From: Apostichopus californicus
Taxonomy: Eukaryota; Echinodermata; Holothuroidea; Aspidochirotida; Stichopodidae
Direction: 5' to 3'
Length of the DNA stretch: 64,000 nt
Assembly: GCA_020650975.1 (NCBI GenBank)
Contig: JAIPMN010000482.1
Span: 20,059 to 84,058 of the forward strand
In this document: positions 1 through 13,200 of the stretch, piece by piece
Position numbering within the stretch: position 1 is the first letter of the stretch
Layout of the letters: each line of letters opens with the position of its first letter
Made by a program: the position numbers and the translations under genes
Notes under the pieces: model-generated
Databases searched by the model: none
The model's input: the letters and a program-made list of their open reading frames with translations, nothing else
What the model was told of the DNA's origin: nothing

Positions 1-730
1 CAGGTACTACTCTGGGAACTTTTGTATTTGTTTTATTCAACCTTGTTTAACCTATAGCATGTACACCTTGCATTACATACTCACAGGTGATGTAAGAAAA
101 ACATTTCTGAGGTTTAAGCAAAAATAGTGTCTTTCTTTAACAAAATCTATCGTAGATAATCAAATTGTGCATTTTTTACCACAAAGTTACCTGTGTTTTC
201 CCTTGAGTCAGTTTTGCTATTAAAGTGCATATATTGACAAAACATTAATGCAAATTTAGTGTAGTTGTATTCATCTGAATATTAAAAACTCAAATGACAC
301 TATTTATGTTAGTGTGAATACACAGTTTGACAGGTTGGGATGCAAGGGTTTCAAATATTCAGCAAATATTCCGTTAAGTATGACACACATAATTTACTAG
401 TGCTTTTATTGGCATAGGAAAGTTGTGGGGCACATTACATGCAACTTTAGCTAGTGATTGGCACTAAATGCTTTCCATGGCACAGGAAAATTCAGGCATA
501 TTCTGTTTCAGTTTAGCTACTTATGGGCATGAACTGCTTTCATATCCCCCCAAAATACTTGAGCATATTTAATGGCAATTAAGCTAGTTGTGGGCATTAA
601 ATGCTTTCATTGGCATAGTTAATTTCTGTGGCATATACCGTAATGTCAGTTTAGTTTAGCTAGCTAAGGGCACTAAAACAATATGCTATTGATGTGGTGA
701 CATGGTAACATTCTTTATGGGTGTGATTAT
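1..730. other. Non-coding, probably intron of the cadherin gene
   Basis: AT-rich DNA with several loose repeats of a 'GGCAC/TAAATGCTTTC' kind (about 420-690). The very first bases read cag|gtactac and could be an exon end with a donor, but the exon itself would lie outside the window. Confidence 0.45.
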
Positions 731-1100
731 GGGGGGCGTTGTGGTCAAGTGGTTAAGGCAGTGGACTGGTGATCTAAGGATTACAGGTTCGAGCCCTGGC
801 CAGATCATTGCGTTGTGTCCTTGGGCAAGGCACTTTATCTCCATTGCCTCTCTTCACCCAGGTGTATAAATGGGGACTTGCGAGGTAACTTGTAATTATA
901 GTTGCGCGCGCTGGTTTGTGGCTGCACCCTATGGGAAGTCCCCCGGGGGACACGTGGTTGTGGTGCACTGTGGTGCCCCAGGAGAGATTGATTGAATTGC
1001 GCACACTTTGGTGTGTAGGTGTGACAGGTTACCAATGACCAAGGCTAAGTTGTCAAGCGCTACGATCTCGATGTAGCAGCGCTATATAAGTGTCTAATAT
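731..1100 (+). mobile_element. tRNA-derived SINE (family A)
   Basis: The head has a pol III A box (TGGTCAAGTGG) and B box (GGTTCGAGCCC) at the right spacing. The body includes CCTTGGGCAAGGCACTT and the tail AGCGCTATATAAG. It sits just before the first visible cadherin exon. Confidence 0.75.
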
Positions 1101-1124
1101 GTATATGCTCTTTCCTCTCTTCAG

Positions 1125-1241
1125 GGTCATTTGATTACGGACGTAGAACTGGACAGAGAGACACTAGATGAGTACATTGTCACCATTACTGCTATTGACC
1201 AGGCAATAGATCCATCTGCAAGACTCACATCCACAACCACG
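1125..1241 (+). CDS. Cadherin visible exon 1 (residues 1-39)
   Basis: The acceptor is ctcttcag and the donor gtgagc; both borders are phase 0. It codes for the second half of an EC repeat, with a GHLIT...LDRE calcium motif and a closing beta strand. The acceptor lies about 25 bp after the end of a SINE insertion. Confidence 0.85.
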
Positions 1242-4200
1242 GTGAGCAAGACACTTCAGGAATAAATCCCCTCATATATGGTGGAGAAATCTTGCCTTTT
1301 GTTGCATAAAGTAGCTGCCCATTGGTTATGTATAAAATGTACTTGTTCATCATGTGGGAATAATTATTGCATGTAAATGTGTGTTTGATGCTGTAAGTGA
1401 CAAGACAGAATGTTGAATACCTTAACAAAGTTGTTATTATTTTTGAGACAAATATCACCCAATTTGAGTCCCTCCTACAATACTTTCATAGCAGATGTAA
1501 GAAGTTCAAGCTTGATTTGCATATAACAATTGGGGCTGAATTTAATTTATTATGGTTATAAGTACATCTGACTCAGTTCTTATATCAAAATAAAATAAAA
1601 CTGTTAGCAAACTGCTTATCCACTAGAGAGCCTGTGTAATAGAATGTGTAAAAGTAAGTTGGCCTGACGTTTCGATCCTAGCAGGATCTTCTTCAGAGGC
1701 TAAAATGTTCTTATATTCTTATATAGTAGAATTATCATCCATGAACATGTTTTGGAAGAAGTAAAGCAATATTAATAGTGTATATATATTAGCAAATTTA
1801 CACTTATTGCTGCTGTGGACTTAAAAACAAAAGGTGGACTAATGGAAGATATCATTTTCATAATAAAGTACAGTATGCTCCTGCAATATTATATAGAGGT
1901 ACTGTTGGAATCAAATTACTAAATCCCATTAATAGGTAGCATTGTAAATAGTAGACTTGTTGACATTGTTTTTCTTTTCATTACCCATCTGCTTTAAGTG
2001 TCATACTGCGTTCTTTCATAAGATGAAAATTGTTACCTCTCCACATATCTACCATGTATAGGTAACTGTTGATGTCACTGATATCAACGATTCCAGGCCA
2101 ACATTCTTGTTCGAGCAGTACGGGCCGTACTATATTCTGGAAGAATCGCCAAATGCTTTTATTGACAGCATTCAAGCTGTGGACCCAGATCTCGGTAGTG
2201 GAGGACGGGTAACCTATTCTGTAACCGGGCAATTAAGAGGTACAATCAGGGTATTTAGTTTCAATAAGCATTCCATGATTTTATTCAATATTATGTTTGC
2301 AAATGTTACATATAATGCCAAACTTCAGATCAGAAACTTTGGGAGCTTTAAAACAAATTAAGTTTCAACTTCTCTCATACAAAAGAGGCACAATGAGACA
2401 TTAAAACCTCACCAAAAACAAGTAGACAAATTTATTTTCAACTTCTGCAAGTGAAATTGAGATAAATGTGTTCTCCCCTCCCGCCATTTGGTTTTTGGTT
2501 TGAGGTGTATGCAGTTCCTATTTAACTGATGTACAGTAATATTTCTAGCTTTATATGTCTTGAGAAATACATTGAGGGTGAAATGGAAAAAAACAAAACT
2601 AAGTAAACAGGAAGAAAACTATAAATTCTGACAGTTTCCCCTCTTTCTTCCTCTTGTTTCTTTTACAGACTACTTTTTCATAAATTCAGCCACGGGGCTC
2701 TTAACAGTGAATCCAAATAGACCACTGGACTACGAAACACAACAGCAGATTAACATTACAATTGTAGCGAGCGATACAGAGGGACTTGAGTCAACAGTAA
2801 GGCATTCTTTGAAATATGTTAGGGAAGGTCCTCTGTTAACTAATTCATGAAGAATAAGTTGTATGTGAAGAGTTACCTTAATTTCAGTTTTAGGTTGTAT
2901 ACTACGTCTGAGCTGTGGAACCATTGCTACTTATTGTAATTTTGTCTGTCTGTATCTCTGTCCATCTCTCTGTCTGTCTGTCTGTCTGTCTGTCTGATCA
3001 CCTGTGTATGTGTCTGTCTTACTATTTTGCAACATTTTACTGGTACACTAGTATCTGTGATAATTTGAAAGTGATGTCTTTTACAATTACTGTAAAGTAA
3101 CGCTAACTGCTTAAAATAATGATTAAAATAAGAATATATCTACCAGTGTTTTGAAAAACTGCAGTTGTGTATCACTTTGGTATATATCAAAATTGATTGA
3201 CGAACATTCATCACTTTGCTCTTCCAGTGGGAAGTTTATATTGTGTAATATTATTCTTGGAAAATAAAGAGAAAACAAAGTAGTTTCTTTTTTACTTTTA
3301 ATGTATTATTATTATATTTATTATTACTATAATTGTTATTGTTGTTATTATTATGAACATTTGGTACATCATTCTATAAAGCACTGTTCATACTGTGTAA
3401 TTACTTGAAACATCAAATGACTTGAATGGATTATAACAGAACCCGAAAAGCGTTAACCTTCTCCCACAAATTTTATTGGATGTACAGTAGGTAAGCTTCA
3501 TTCATGGTGTCCTACTGCCTGCTATGTTTTGCCTGCTAAGTCTGGGAGAGTCAGGGGGAGGGAATGGGGTGGGGTGGGTTGTAAGGAGTGTCATTGTGTG
3601 TAATTATCCATAAACCCTCTGTTCTTCCTTGCTGGTTCCTCCATTTCTATCGTTTCTGTGGTTACATTTTCTTTACTTAGACTGATATAACAGTGAACGT
3701 TCTCAATGTCAATGACAATACTCCAAGATTTGAAGGAGCACCATACACTGTTACCATCAGTGAGAATGTCAATGTTGGAACTCTTGCATTCATCGCCGGG
3801 GCAACAGATGCTGACCTGGGGTTGCCTGGTGTGGTGACCTATGACATCATTGATGGCAACATAGATGATGTTTTCTGGATTAACCCAATGGTAATTATCA
3901 CAGTCCTTTAGCAAACATGATTTTAATCTTCTTGAAATGAAGAGCACTCCAATTCAATTGATAACGTTGACTTTTATCATCCCCCTCATGATGCAGCATA
4001 ATAAGTATGATAAGTTTAATTCATGTATCTTTGCTATTCTAAACCTAATTGCTACCCCTTACAATGGAAAGGTTTTGAAAAGCTACCCCAATGTCAAGCC
4101 TACACACATAAATTTCAAAAATTGACTTTTTCTTCAAATTGAAAGAATGTTGTAGGTAGGTTTTGACATAATTTTGGACTTACCTCAAGTTGTTTGAGTT

Positions 4201-7200
4201 CATTTATTTTATTGCAAAATGCAGCAAAGAAATGAAAACAGATGAAAAGGAGAAACAAAATTGATGTTTAATTATATATCTTGTGATTATTATTGCATCC
4301 TATCAAAAGAATAATCATCATCCTTAAATTATTGTAAAGATATATATTTATTTATTTATTAAAAACATCTATAAATAATTTTGTTTTTACCGAACAGCAT
4401 TTGGAATAATTAGATCTGATCTTTCGAGATCACCATGCTGTGTCCTAAACTCTAACTGTCTGATCTAACTGGAGTAAACTAACACTGGGTTGTTAAAGAC
4501 TGTTTTCTTCATTTGCCCAAATTTTTTTCTTCAAATTTCAGAATGGTGAGATTTATGTCAATCAGACCCTGGACAGAGAAACCACTCCCAGCTATCGTCT
4601 TACCTTAGAGGCAAAAGACAATCCTGAAAACCCTGAAGATACAAGAACAGTGAGTATTGTGAATTCTGTAATATTATTATTATGATGATTATTCACCATG
4701 TAAGGACTGTTAAATTCAGTTATTTCACTGAGGTGGAGATTTTCATAATTGTTGAGGGTGTAATATGCTCATTTCCATATTAATGGAACGTTGTAAATGT
4801 GCAAGATTAATGTCATTAAATTAACGCCTTTATGTTTTCATCTATATTTCCTAATGCATCAGTGATATCTAGTTTGATCTTTCTTCTAGAATTACTCATG
4901 GAACACATCTGTAGTTGTTTAGTTTGCTCACTGTAGAGCTGTGGTGTATCTAAATATCACCTTCTATACCCAAACATAGAGTTTGAGTTTATATACTGTA
5001 CTTCAAACAGAAACCTGACCAAACAGTTCAGAGTGACATTTTATGAACTCTTGCTGGATAATGTATAGCAAATATTCTATCAGAAATAATAATAATAAAT
5101 AATAATAATGATGATGACTATGAAGATGAAGATGAACATGATGATTACAGTGATGATGATAATTATTATTTTGGTAATGGTAATAGATCAACTAAACGAC
5201 TGGCATATATTCTTTACTCTATAAGGTCTATACTCTATAAGGTGTATATATACTCCATAAGATACACCTACCCCGAGGTCACCAATGTCATATCAGATAT
5301 ACACGAACCACCAAACAGAAGAGAAGTACATTCTCATTCCCGCGTATTGAATTTGTCTTATTATTTTGTCTCACCCTGTACTGAAGCGAGATCACGACAG
5401 TAACTAGTTAGGGTCTGTTCCAGTATCAAAATGTTTCCATTTTTCCTCTCAGACTACAACCACCCTCAGTATTGAGATCTCTGATGCTGACGATGTCCCA
5501 CCTACTTTCCCTAACGATGAATACTTTGGATCCATTCTGGAAAATTCCTTTGCTGGAACTTTGGTGGACATGGTAACTATGGCAAACTTGTCTGCATGAA
5601 CTGAAATGATTTGAAGTGTCCAGTCAACGAAATATAAGTAATACAAAGAGTGGCTTGCAGCTGTTATTCTCATTACAGTGAAATCCACTTTATAACTGGA
5701 ACTTATTTGAATTCACTTGTAGAATTTGGGGACCATGTCAGATGGGAAAAGTAATGTCTTGTTCCTGAATTAAACATCGTTTCACTTTGGCTAGCAGACC
5801 TGTGACTGTTGCGTCAAAATGTCACAACCTTTGCTTGCTTCGCCATGTAAATGGTGTTTATATTATGCTGGCTAAAATCTTTTGTGGAGGGTGTACCTCA
5901 ACAAGTTTACCACCATTAAGAAGACTAAGAGCTTACTATGGTTGAAATCCTCTTGTCCTCCTCCATTGGATAGCTTTAGGCTGGTGTGTAAATGTATGCT
6001 ATGTTCTACACCACAGGTGGGCAAAGTGGGACACATTCAGATCACATTGATCTGCAACCTCTGAAAAGGTTTAAGAGAACATTAATGTGGCTGGTAGACC
6101 TTTCTAATATAATGTACTACTCTATGTATGATGGTATTAACTGTGATAGGTTATATAGACATAACATATAAACAGCCGGCATGTAGAACCTGTTGATGTT
6201 TTATTGCCCATGTCGTGTAATATTTCTATTTTTGTAACTGAAATAAGTACTACATCCTTCAGTGTTGAGGCCCCCACTGATTGGAAAAAAAAAACTTTCA
6301 CAGTGGCCGGCAAGTGCAGTTACCTTCTGTTCTAGACTTACAGTGTACATACAATATTTCTATTTAAGGATCGACCAATCAGAGCAGTTGATTCCGATGA
6401 GGTCAGTGTTATTGTTTACAACATTACCGGTGAGGATTCTGAAGTCTTCAGTATAGACCGTCTAACAGGTAAATTTGTAGTTCATTTATCAAATGCAATG
6501 TTTTCTTATGCATAATTGTAGTAATAGCACCCTTCCATTAATGCATGCCATTTAATGCGTCAGTTGAAAAAATCAAAGATACCTGATATTGCATAATTCT
6601 CAAAAGTGACATTTTATCTGAAATATTCATCCTAGTGATGAATAGCACTATATGCATATCAACAGTTAATATTGTAAAAGGACGAAAATATGTTTAGAAA
6701 ACATAAACATGCGGAAGGGAGAATGCAATTAACTTCAAATTAGAGGTCTGTATCTGTTCAGTAGGCCATTGACATCTCTCATTCTAGTCGAAATTGTTTC
6801 AAGTTATTCAGATTTGGTAAATGTTTAACTAATGTGTTGTAGACATGTTCCAGTCTTTATTCGATAAAATATTTTGTAAAAGTGTGTTTAAGTGTTTCAA
6901 AGTTGATCAACTTATTAAGTGCCGAGTTCGAGTCACTCCAAGATTAATGTATGTCGTCCAGTTACAGAGTTGTTGACAATTGATAATTCATAATCATTAA
7001 ATATGAATCTAAGAGACTGACTTCAGTCAGCTTGCTGCTTTGATAAGCCAATGATGGCTTCTTTGCGAGTTCCTGCTTGCAGGAGGATCTAATATACATA
7101 CAATATATATATATACATACACACATACAAGTCCTAACCATTGTTGCATAACATTACTGCATGTACAAAATTGATTGCAGGTGAACTTCGTTCCGGTGTG

Positions 7201-10200
7201 GTTTTTGACCACGAGGTCAAGTCTTCGTACACATTCACAGTGATAGCGACAGATTCACAGGGTAGCTATGCCCAGGCTGTGGTCATCGTCACTGTACTAG
7301 ATGCTAATGATAACGAACCTCTATTAGATCTGAGTGTATATAATTTCACCATTCCGGAGAACTCTGCTGGAGGTAAGAGTATGCTCACCTACGTGGTTTC
7401 TTTATTGTATAGTAATATGTAATTGATGTATTTCTTGAAAGTTGGTAATAATAATAAATTACATATATATAGCGCTTAATACAGCGTTACAAAGCGCTTT
7501 ATAAAGTAGGAAAGAGACAAAGGAAAGCAAGGCAAAACAGGAACTAGGAATCAAACAGAAATGTTTTAACTTGTCTCTTGAAAACACAAAGGATGGGAGA
7601 GTCACAAACGTGAAATGGGAGTTAGTTCCAAAGAGACGGCACAGCAACAGAAAAGGCATGATCGCCATAACAAGTGCGGGTACGTGGACCAGGAGTTAAT
7701 TGCAAATGCGCATGATAGGAAGAGCGTAACTGTAGTTGACCGAAGCAAAGAAGTAAGAAGGTCAGTGATATATTGAGGGGGAGTGGATGGCTTTGTAGGT
7801 GTGAAGTAGGATCTTAAACTGGATGCGCTGAGGGACGAGAAGCCAATGCAATAAACGGAGTACAGGAGTGATGTGATCAAACTTTTTAGTGAGTGAGACT
7901 AGGCGCGCAGCAGCGATCTGAATTCTCTGAAGGGGAGCTATATGATTGGTACCATGTTTATGCAGTCAGTATAGAAAGTAAAAGTTAATTAATTATTAAT
8001 ATACATTATTAGATTGCAGCTCCCAAACATGTATTTGTGAAAGAACCAAGAAAACAAAGCAATAAAAACTGATTTCTAATAACTTTAATATGTCTTATAT
8101 AGTAAGAGGTTTGAAATATCAACCAGTATTTGCTTGAGAAATGTAGAACAACCATGCACTAACCTCAGAATACAAATCCTGCAGTGTTTTGACAACCTAA
8201 TAGCAGTTCATCAGGTTGTATCTTGAATACTGTATGAACATATTAGCTGTAATTAAGATATTTTTTAATTGTTATTCCTTTGGTTGTTAGGTGTCGTTGT
8301 TGGTCAGTTGACTGCCTCTGATGGTGATGGAGACATGGTCAGATTCTCCATTGTCACAGGAGGAGGAGACAGATTTATAATTGATGCGGAGACCGGAGAG
8401 ATTACGGTAGGTGTATATGCTTATATATATGCTTTAGTAGTCTGGTAATGTAAGAAGGTGTATATGCTTATATGTATGCTTTAGTAGTCTGGTAAATGTA
8501 AGTAGACCGTGTATATGCTTATATGTATGCTTTAGTAGTCTGGTATTGTAAGTAGGTGTATATGCTTATATGTATGCTTTAGTAGTCTGGTAATGTAAGT
8601 AGGTGTATATGCTTATATGTATGCTTTAGTAGTATGGTAATGTAAGTATGTGTGTATGCTTATATGTATATGCTTTAGTAGTCTGGTAATGTAAGTAAGT
8701 GTATATGCTTATATGTATGCTTTAGTAGTCTGATAATGTAAGTAGGTGTATATGCTTATATGTATGCTTTGGTAGTCTGGTAATGTAAGGATGTGTATAT
8801 GCTTATATGTATGCTTTAGTAGTCTGGTAATGTAAGTAGGTGTATATGCTTATATGTATGCTTTAGTAGTCTGGTAACGTAAGTATGTGTATATGCAATA
8901 TATACAACATATATATACAATTATATTTTTCTTTAATTTCAACACAGCCCTTTATGGCTAGTGTCCAGGCTCAGTGCATCAAAGTATTTCCAAACTTTTA
9001 TGGAAGGCAATTTACTGTTTATCAAAGATATTTTAATGAAACCTCTGAAATCTAATCAGGCCTGCGATGGTTCGGGAGCTGTGATTTATAATATTAGATA
9101 AAATAATTCAACAAGTTTGATTTATTGTCTTTGATTTGAAGTAGTTTTTATATATCATAGTCTGTTACTTTGAGCTGAGGAAGCTATATCCTTGCCTCTC
9201 TGTCCTCTCTGAGCACTTCAGGTTCCTGTAGATATGTTGTAAACCTGTATACATAGGATTTAACTTAACATCTCCATGGCCACCTCTCTCTGATGTGTTA
9301 CATTAACCAGACTGAGTTCAATTGCATTTATGAACAACCTTACCCTCCTCTATCATTTCAGGTTTCTCCCAGAGCAATTCTAGACAGGGAGCGACAAGCA
9401 TCCTACATGTTAACAATATCAGTCAGTGACCAGGGAGCTCCCCAGTTGACCTCATTTGGAACGGTCAACATTGATCTCTCGGACATCAACGACAGCCCAC
9501 CAGTATTTGTGGAGACGGAATCCATCGTCAGCGTCTCAGAGTCCGAAGAAGGGACGTCCATCAATTTCTTTCGAGCCGATGATCCCGACTTGAATGCCCT
9601 GGTTATATATTTGATAGATTTAGTAACTATTCTTGATCCAAATGGTCGAGATATCAGCGCAGAGATTGATTCCTCCGACTGGTTTAGGCTTAATCAGACT
9701 TCAGGAGAATTGATACTCGTGGAGCAGGTTGATAGAGAGCTGGTGAGTGAAATCAACGTTGTTATATCGGCCAGGGATGAAAACGGTGTTGATCCAGAGA
9801 CCAGAACCAGCAATCCAAATGGTTAGTAAAATAATCACCCTCTATTCTCTTTTATTGAATCCCGTATGATTTCATCATTGCCTAACATGACTAAGTTCTA
9901 AAAATTCTATCTAGTCCCCCTCTAACCATCTGACTGACCAAACTGTTATATTATATTTCAACATCATGCTGAAATGTATAATGTGTTTTCTTGTTGAACT
10001 GCCATAGAAATATTTACATTCAGTCACAAATAATATGTTTCAAAAGTTAATCTCCTACAGGCCATGAAGTTACTTTTGTCATATATGATACATTCCTGGA
10101 TATATTTTTTCTTCAGTAGTATATGTTATATAGCAATTATAGAGAATTTGGTTGTGTACTTTCAAAAACGGGCCATTGTAGATGGTCTACTTGGACTTTT

Positions 10201-13200
10201 TCTAATCCATTTTTCATCTCCTGTCTTTCTGTGGTATGGCGAAAGTTTCTTTCAAATCTGATATCTGCTTTTCAGTAATGTTGTGTACAGTGCCAGATAG
10301 ACACCCTCTGGGCTTCTTCTTAGGCACCATGTGCTTGCACCTCATCTCCTCCTTTCTAATCACCTCCCCTCCCCTCACCTCCCCTTCCTTCCTTCCTTCC
10401 TTCCTTCCGTCCCTTCCCATCCCCCTCCCCCTCCCTCTCCCTCTCCCCACCCTCTCCCTCTCCCCACCCCACCTTATTAAGTTTTGCACCCTTAGCAGAA
10501 AATAGTATGTCTTACACTTGAAATGTTCAGAAAGGCCCCTTAATGTTGGGGGACCCCTAGACCTCAGCTAACTACTGGATAATCCAACAGTGAGTGTGTG
10601 TGCTCACTACTATCTTCTGAGGGTTCCTTACATGCAAAACTTGATCAAACGAACCGAGTTGTCGTTTTACACATTTAATATGTTTCCTTTTGTATTTAGC
10701 TGAGGTTCAGATCTTGATTACTGACATCAATGACAATGCTCCAGTGATTGAACCAATCAGTGTCAAGACCTTACAGGAAGAGTCATCGATAGGTACCATC
10801 ATCACGACTGTAGTAGCTGATGACCTTGACCAGGGAGAGGGTGGAAGGATCACCTATATCATTGAGGACAGTCAAAATGTTCCTGTTATGATTGATCCAG
10901 ACACAGGTGAGTTTAACAACTGTAGTAGCTGGTAACCTCGACCAGGGAGAGGGTGGTAGGATCACCTATATCATCAAGGACAGTCAAAATGTTCCTGTTA
11001 TGATTGATCCAGACACAGGTGAGTTTAACAACTGTAGTAGCTGGTAACGTCGACCAACGAGAGGGTGGAAGGATCACCTATATCATCGAGGACAGTCAAA
11101 ATGTTCCTGTTATGATTGATCCAGACACAGGTGAGGTATTGAATTACAATCTGGACTGATTGCAGTGATTTATAACAGTCTACAACATATTAAGACTAAA
11201 TTTGTACCTAAAGTCATCCATAAAACATGAAAATGTTTGAAGCAAGAACAGATTATTAAGCCTTGCCTGACAAACAAATTTTAAATGCGTACCATGAAGA
11301 TACATGGTGAAGTTGTTTGAGGTATTAACGCTCATGTTTCATATTTGGTTGTGTTATAGGTGTTCTGACTGTCGGGAGTGTAATCGACAGGGAAGACATC
11401 TCTTGGGTTAATTTCACCGTCCTCGCTATCGATAATGGAGCGCCCTCACTCAACAGTACCGTGGACATCAATCTTCGAATCACAGATATTAATGACAACA
11501 ATCCCTCTTTTAATGAAACCTTGTACTCTTTCATGGTCAATGAGAGTTTAGCTGCTCAAGAATGTTTTGCTGCTGTCCTTGCCCAAGACCCTGATGCGGG
11601 TGACTTTGGTGCTGTGACCTATGAACTATCTGGTGGAGACGGCCTCTTTTTTATTAATACGGAAATGGTAGGTAAAAGAGGTTATACAGACCTTCCTATT
11701 AAGTAGACTTAGAAAGACTTGACGCTTTTCTGTTGCAACAGTACCGTGTTGAAGCTAAGAATTTAATTGGTTTTAATTGCAATAATTTATTCAATTATGT
11801 CATTTATTTCATTTGTTTCATTTATTTCATTTGTTCATTTGTTTCATTTGTTTCATTTGTCTCATTTGTCTCATTTGTCTCATTTGTCTCATTTGTCTCA
11901 TTTGTCTCATTTGTCTCATTTGTCTCATTTGTCTCATTTGTCTCATTTATTTCACTTATTTCACTTATTTCATTTATTTCATTTATTTCATTAATTTTAC
12001 TGTTGGTATTTATCATGTTGTATAATACCAGTGGTTTATTTGTTTAATCCTTATTTTGATTCCTTCATAGGGAGAGATATGTCTCAGTGGAGAGCTAGAC
12101 AGAGAATCTGTCAGTCAATATTCTCTCATCATCACAGCAAAGGATAACCCAGCAGGATCAGCTAACAACAGGAGAGAAACATCAACAAGGGTAAGGGTGA
12201 TAAACATTCAATCAAAATGAAGAACTGCTTAAAGAGTAATTTTAGAACATGGTGGGAAGGGGGATCGGGGGTGGCGGTAGAGCCCTACTGATCCGAAAGT
12301 TGGTATTGTTATGGACGCAGATCAATGTGAAACATAAGTATTTCTGCTTTTGTGCTGAGCGGAAGAGAAAAATAAAAAGTGGAAGGTCGATGAATTAAAG
12401 TTCAGACTGACTTTAAAACTGAATATTTAGTTTTTTGAAAATGTAAACTTTAATTTAGCAAAGTACTTGCATAGTTTTGATAAACAAGAAAAGAAACTAT
12501 TGTACTGTTTGTGAAAGAAATATACATTGAATGTATTGACAGTCAGCAAAGTGTCATGCTTTTGTGCATTACATAAAAATCTTATGTACTTGAAGAAAAA
12601 AATACAAATTTTTACCTCGTTCTTTGAAGAAGTTACATATGGTAATATTTTGTGAGAAAGAAGAAATAACAACATGTAGGCCTACTTTATTACTTACAGA
12701 CCTGTGACATTGACAAAACTCATATTAACAGTTTGTAACAAGTCATGGGAGAAGTGAATCAAGTTGCGTCTAACAATTCCACAATATATGAATCAACATA
12801 CATCTCTCTTCTCTCACAAACATCAGCTCCTTATGTTTATAGAAATTAATAAATTAATTTCTACAAAATCATCAAAAAACAATATCATCAGGAAAATTGT
12901 TAACATTATTACTCAAGGATATTTATGGATTACATGTTACGTTTCATCCAGGTGGTTATTATCAGTTCCTTATATTCATGGATTACATGTTATGTTTCAT
13001 CCAGGTGGCTATTATAAGTTCCTTATATTTATGGATTACACGTTATGTTCCATCCATGTGGTTATTATCGGTTCCTAATATTTATGGATTACACATTATG
13101 TTCCATCCAGGTTGTTATTATCAGTTGCTTATATTTATGGATAGCACGTTATGTTTCATCCAGGTGGTGATTGATGTCACTGATACCAATGAGTTTGCTC

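Noticed and set aside
731-805. Functional tRNA gene
   Set aside because: A and B boxes are present but the cloverleaf is imperfect and the SINE body follows directly.
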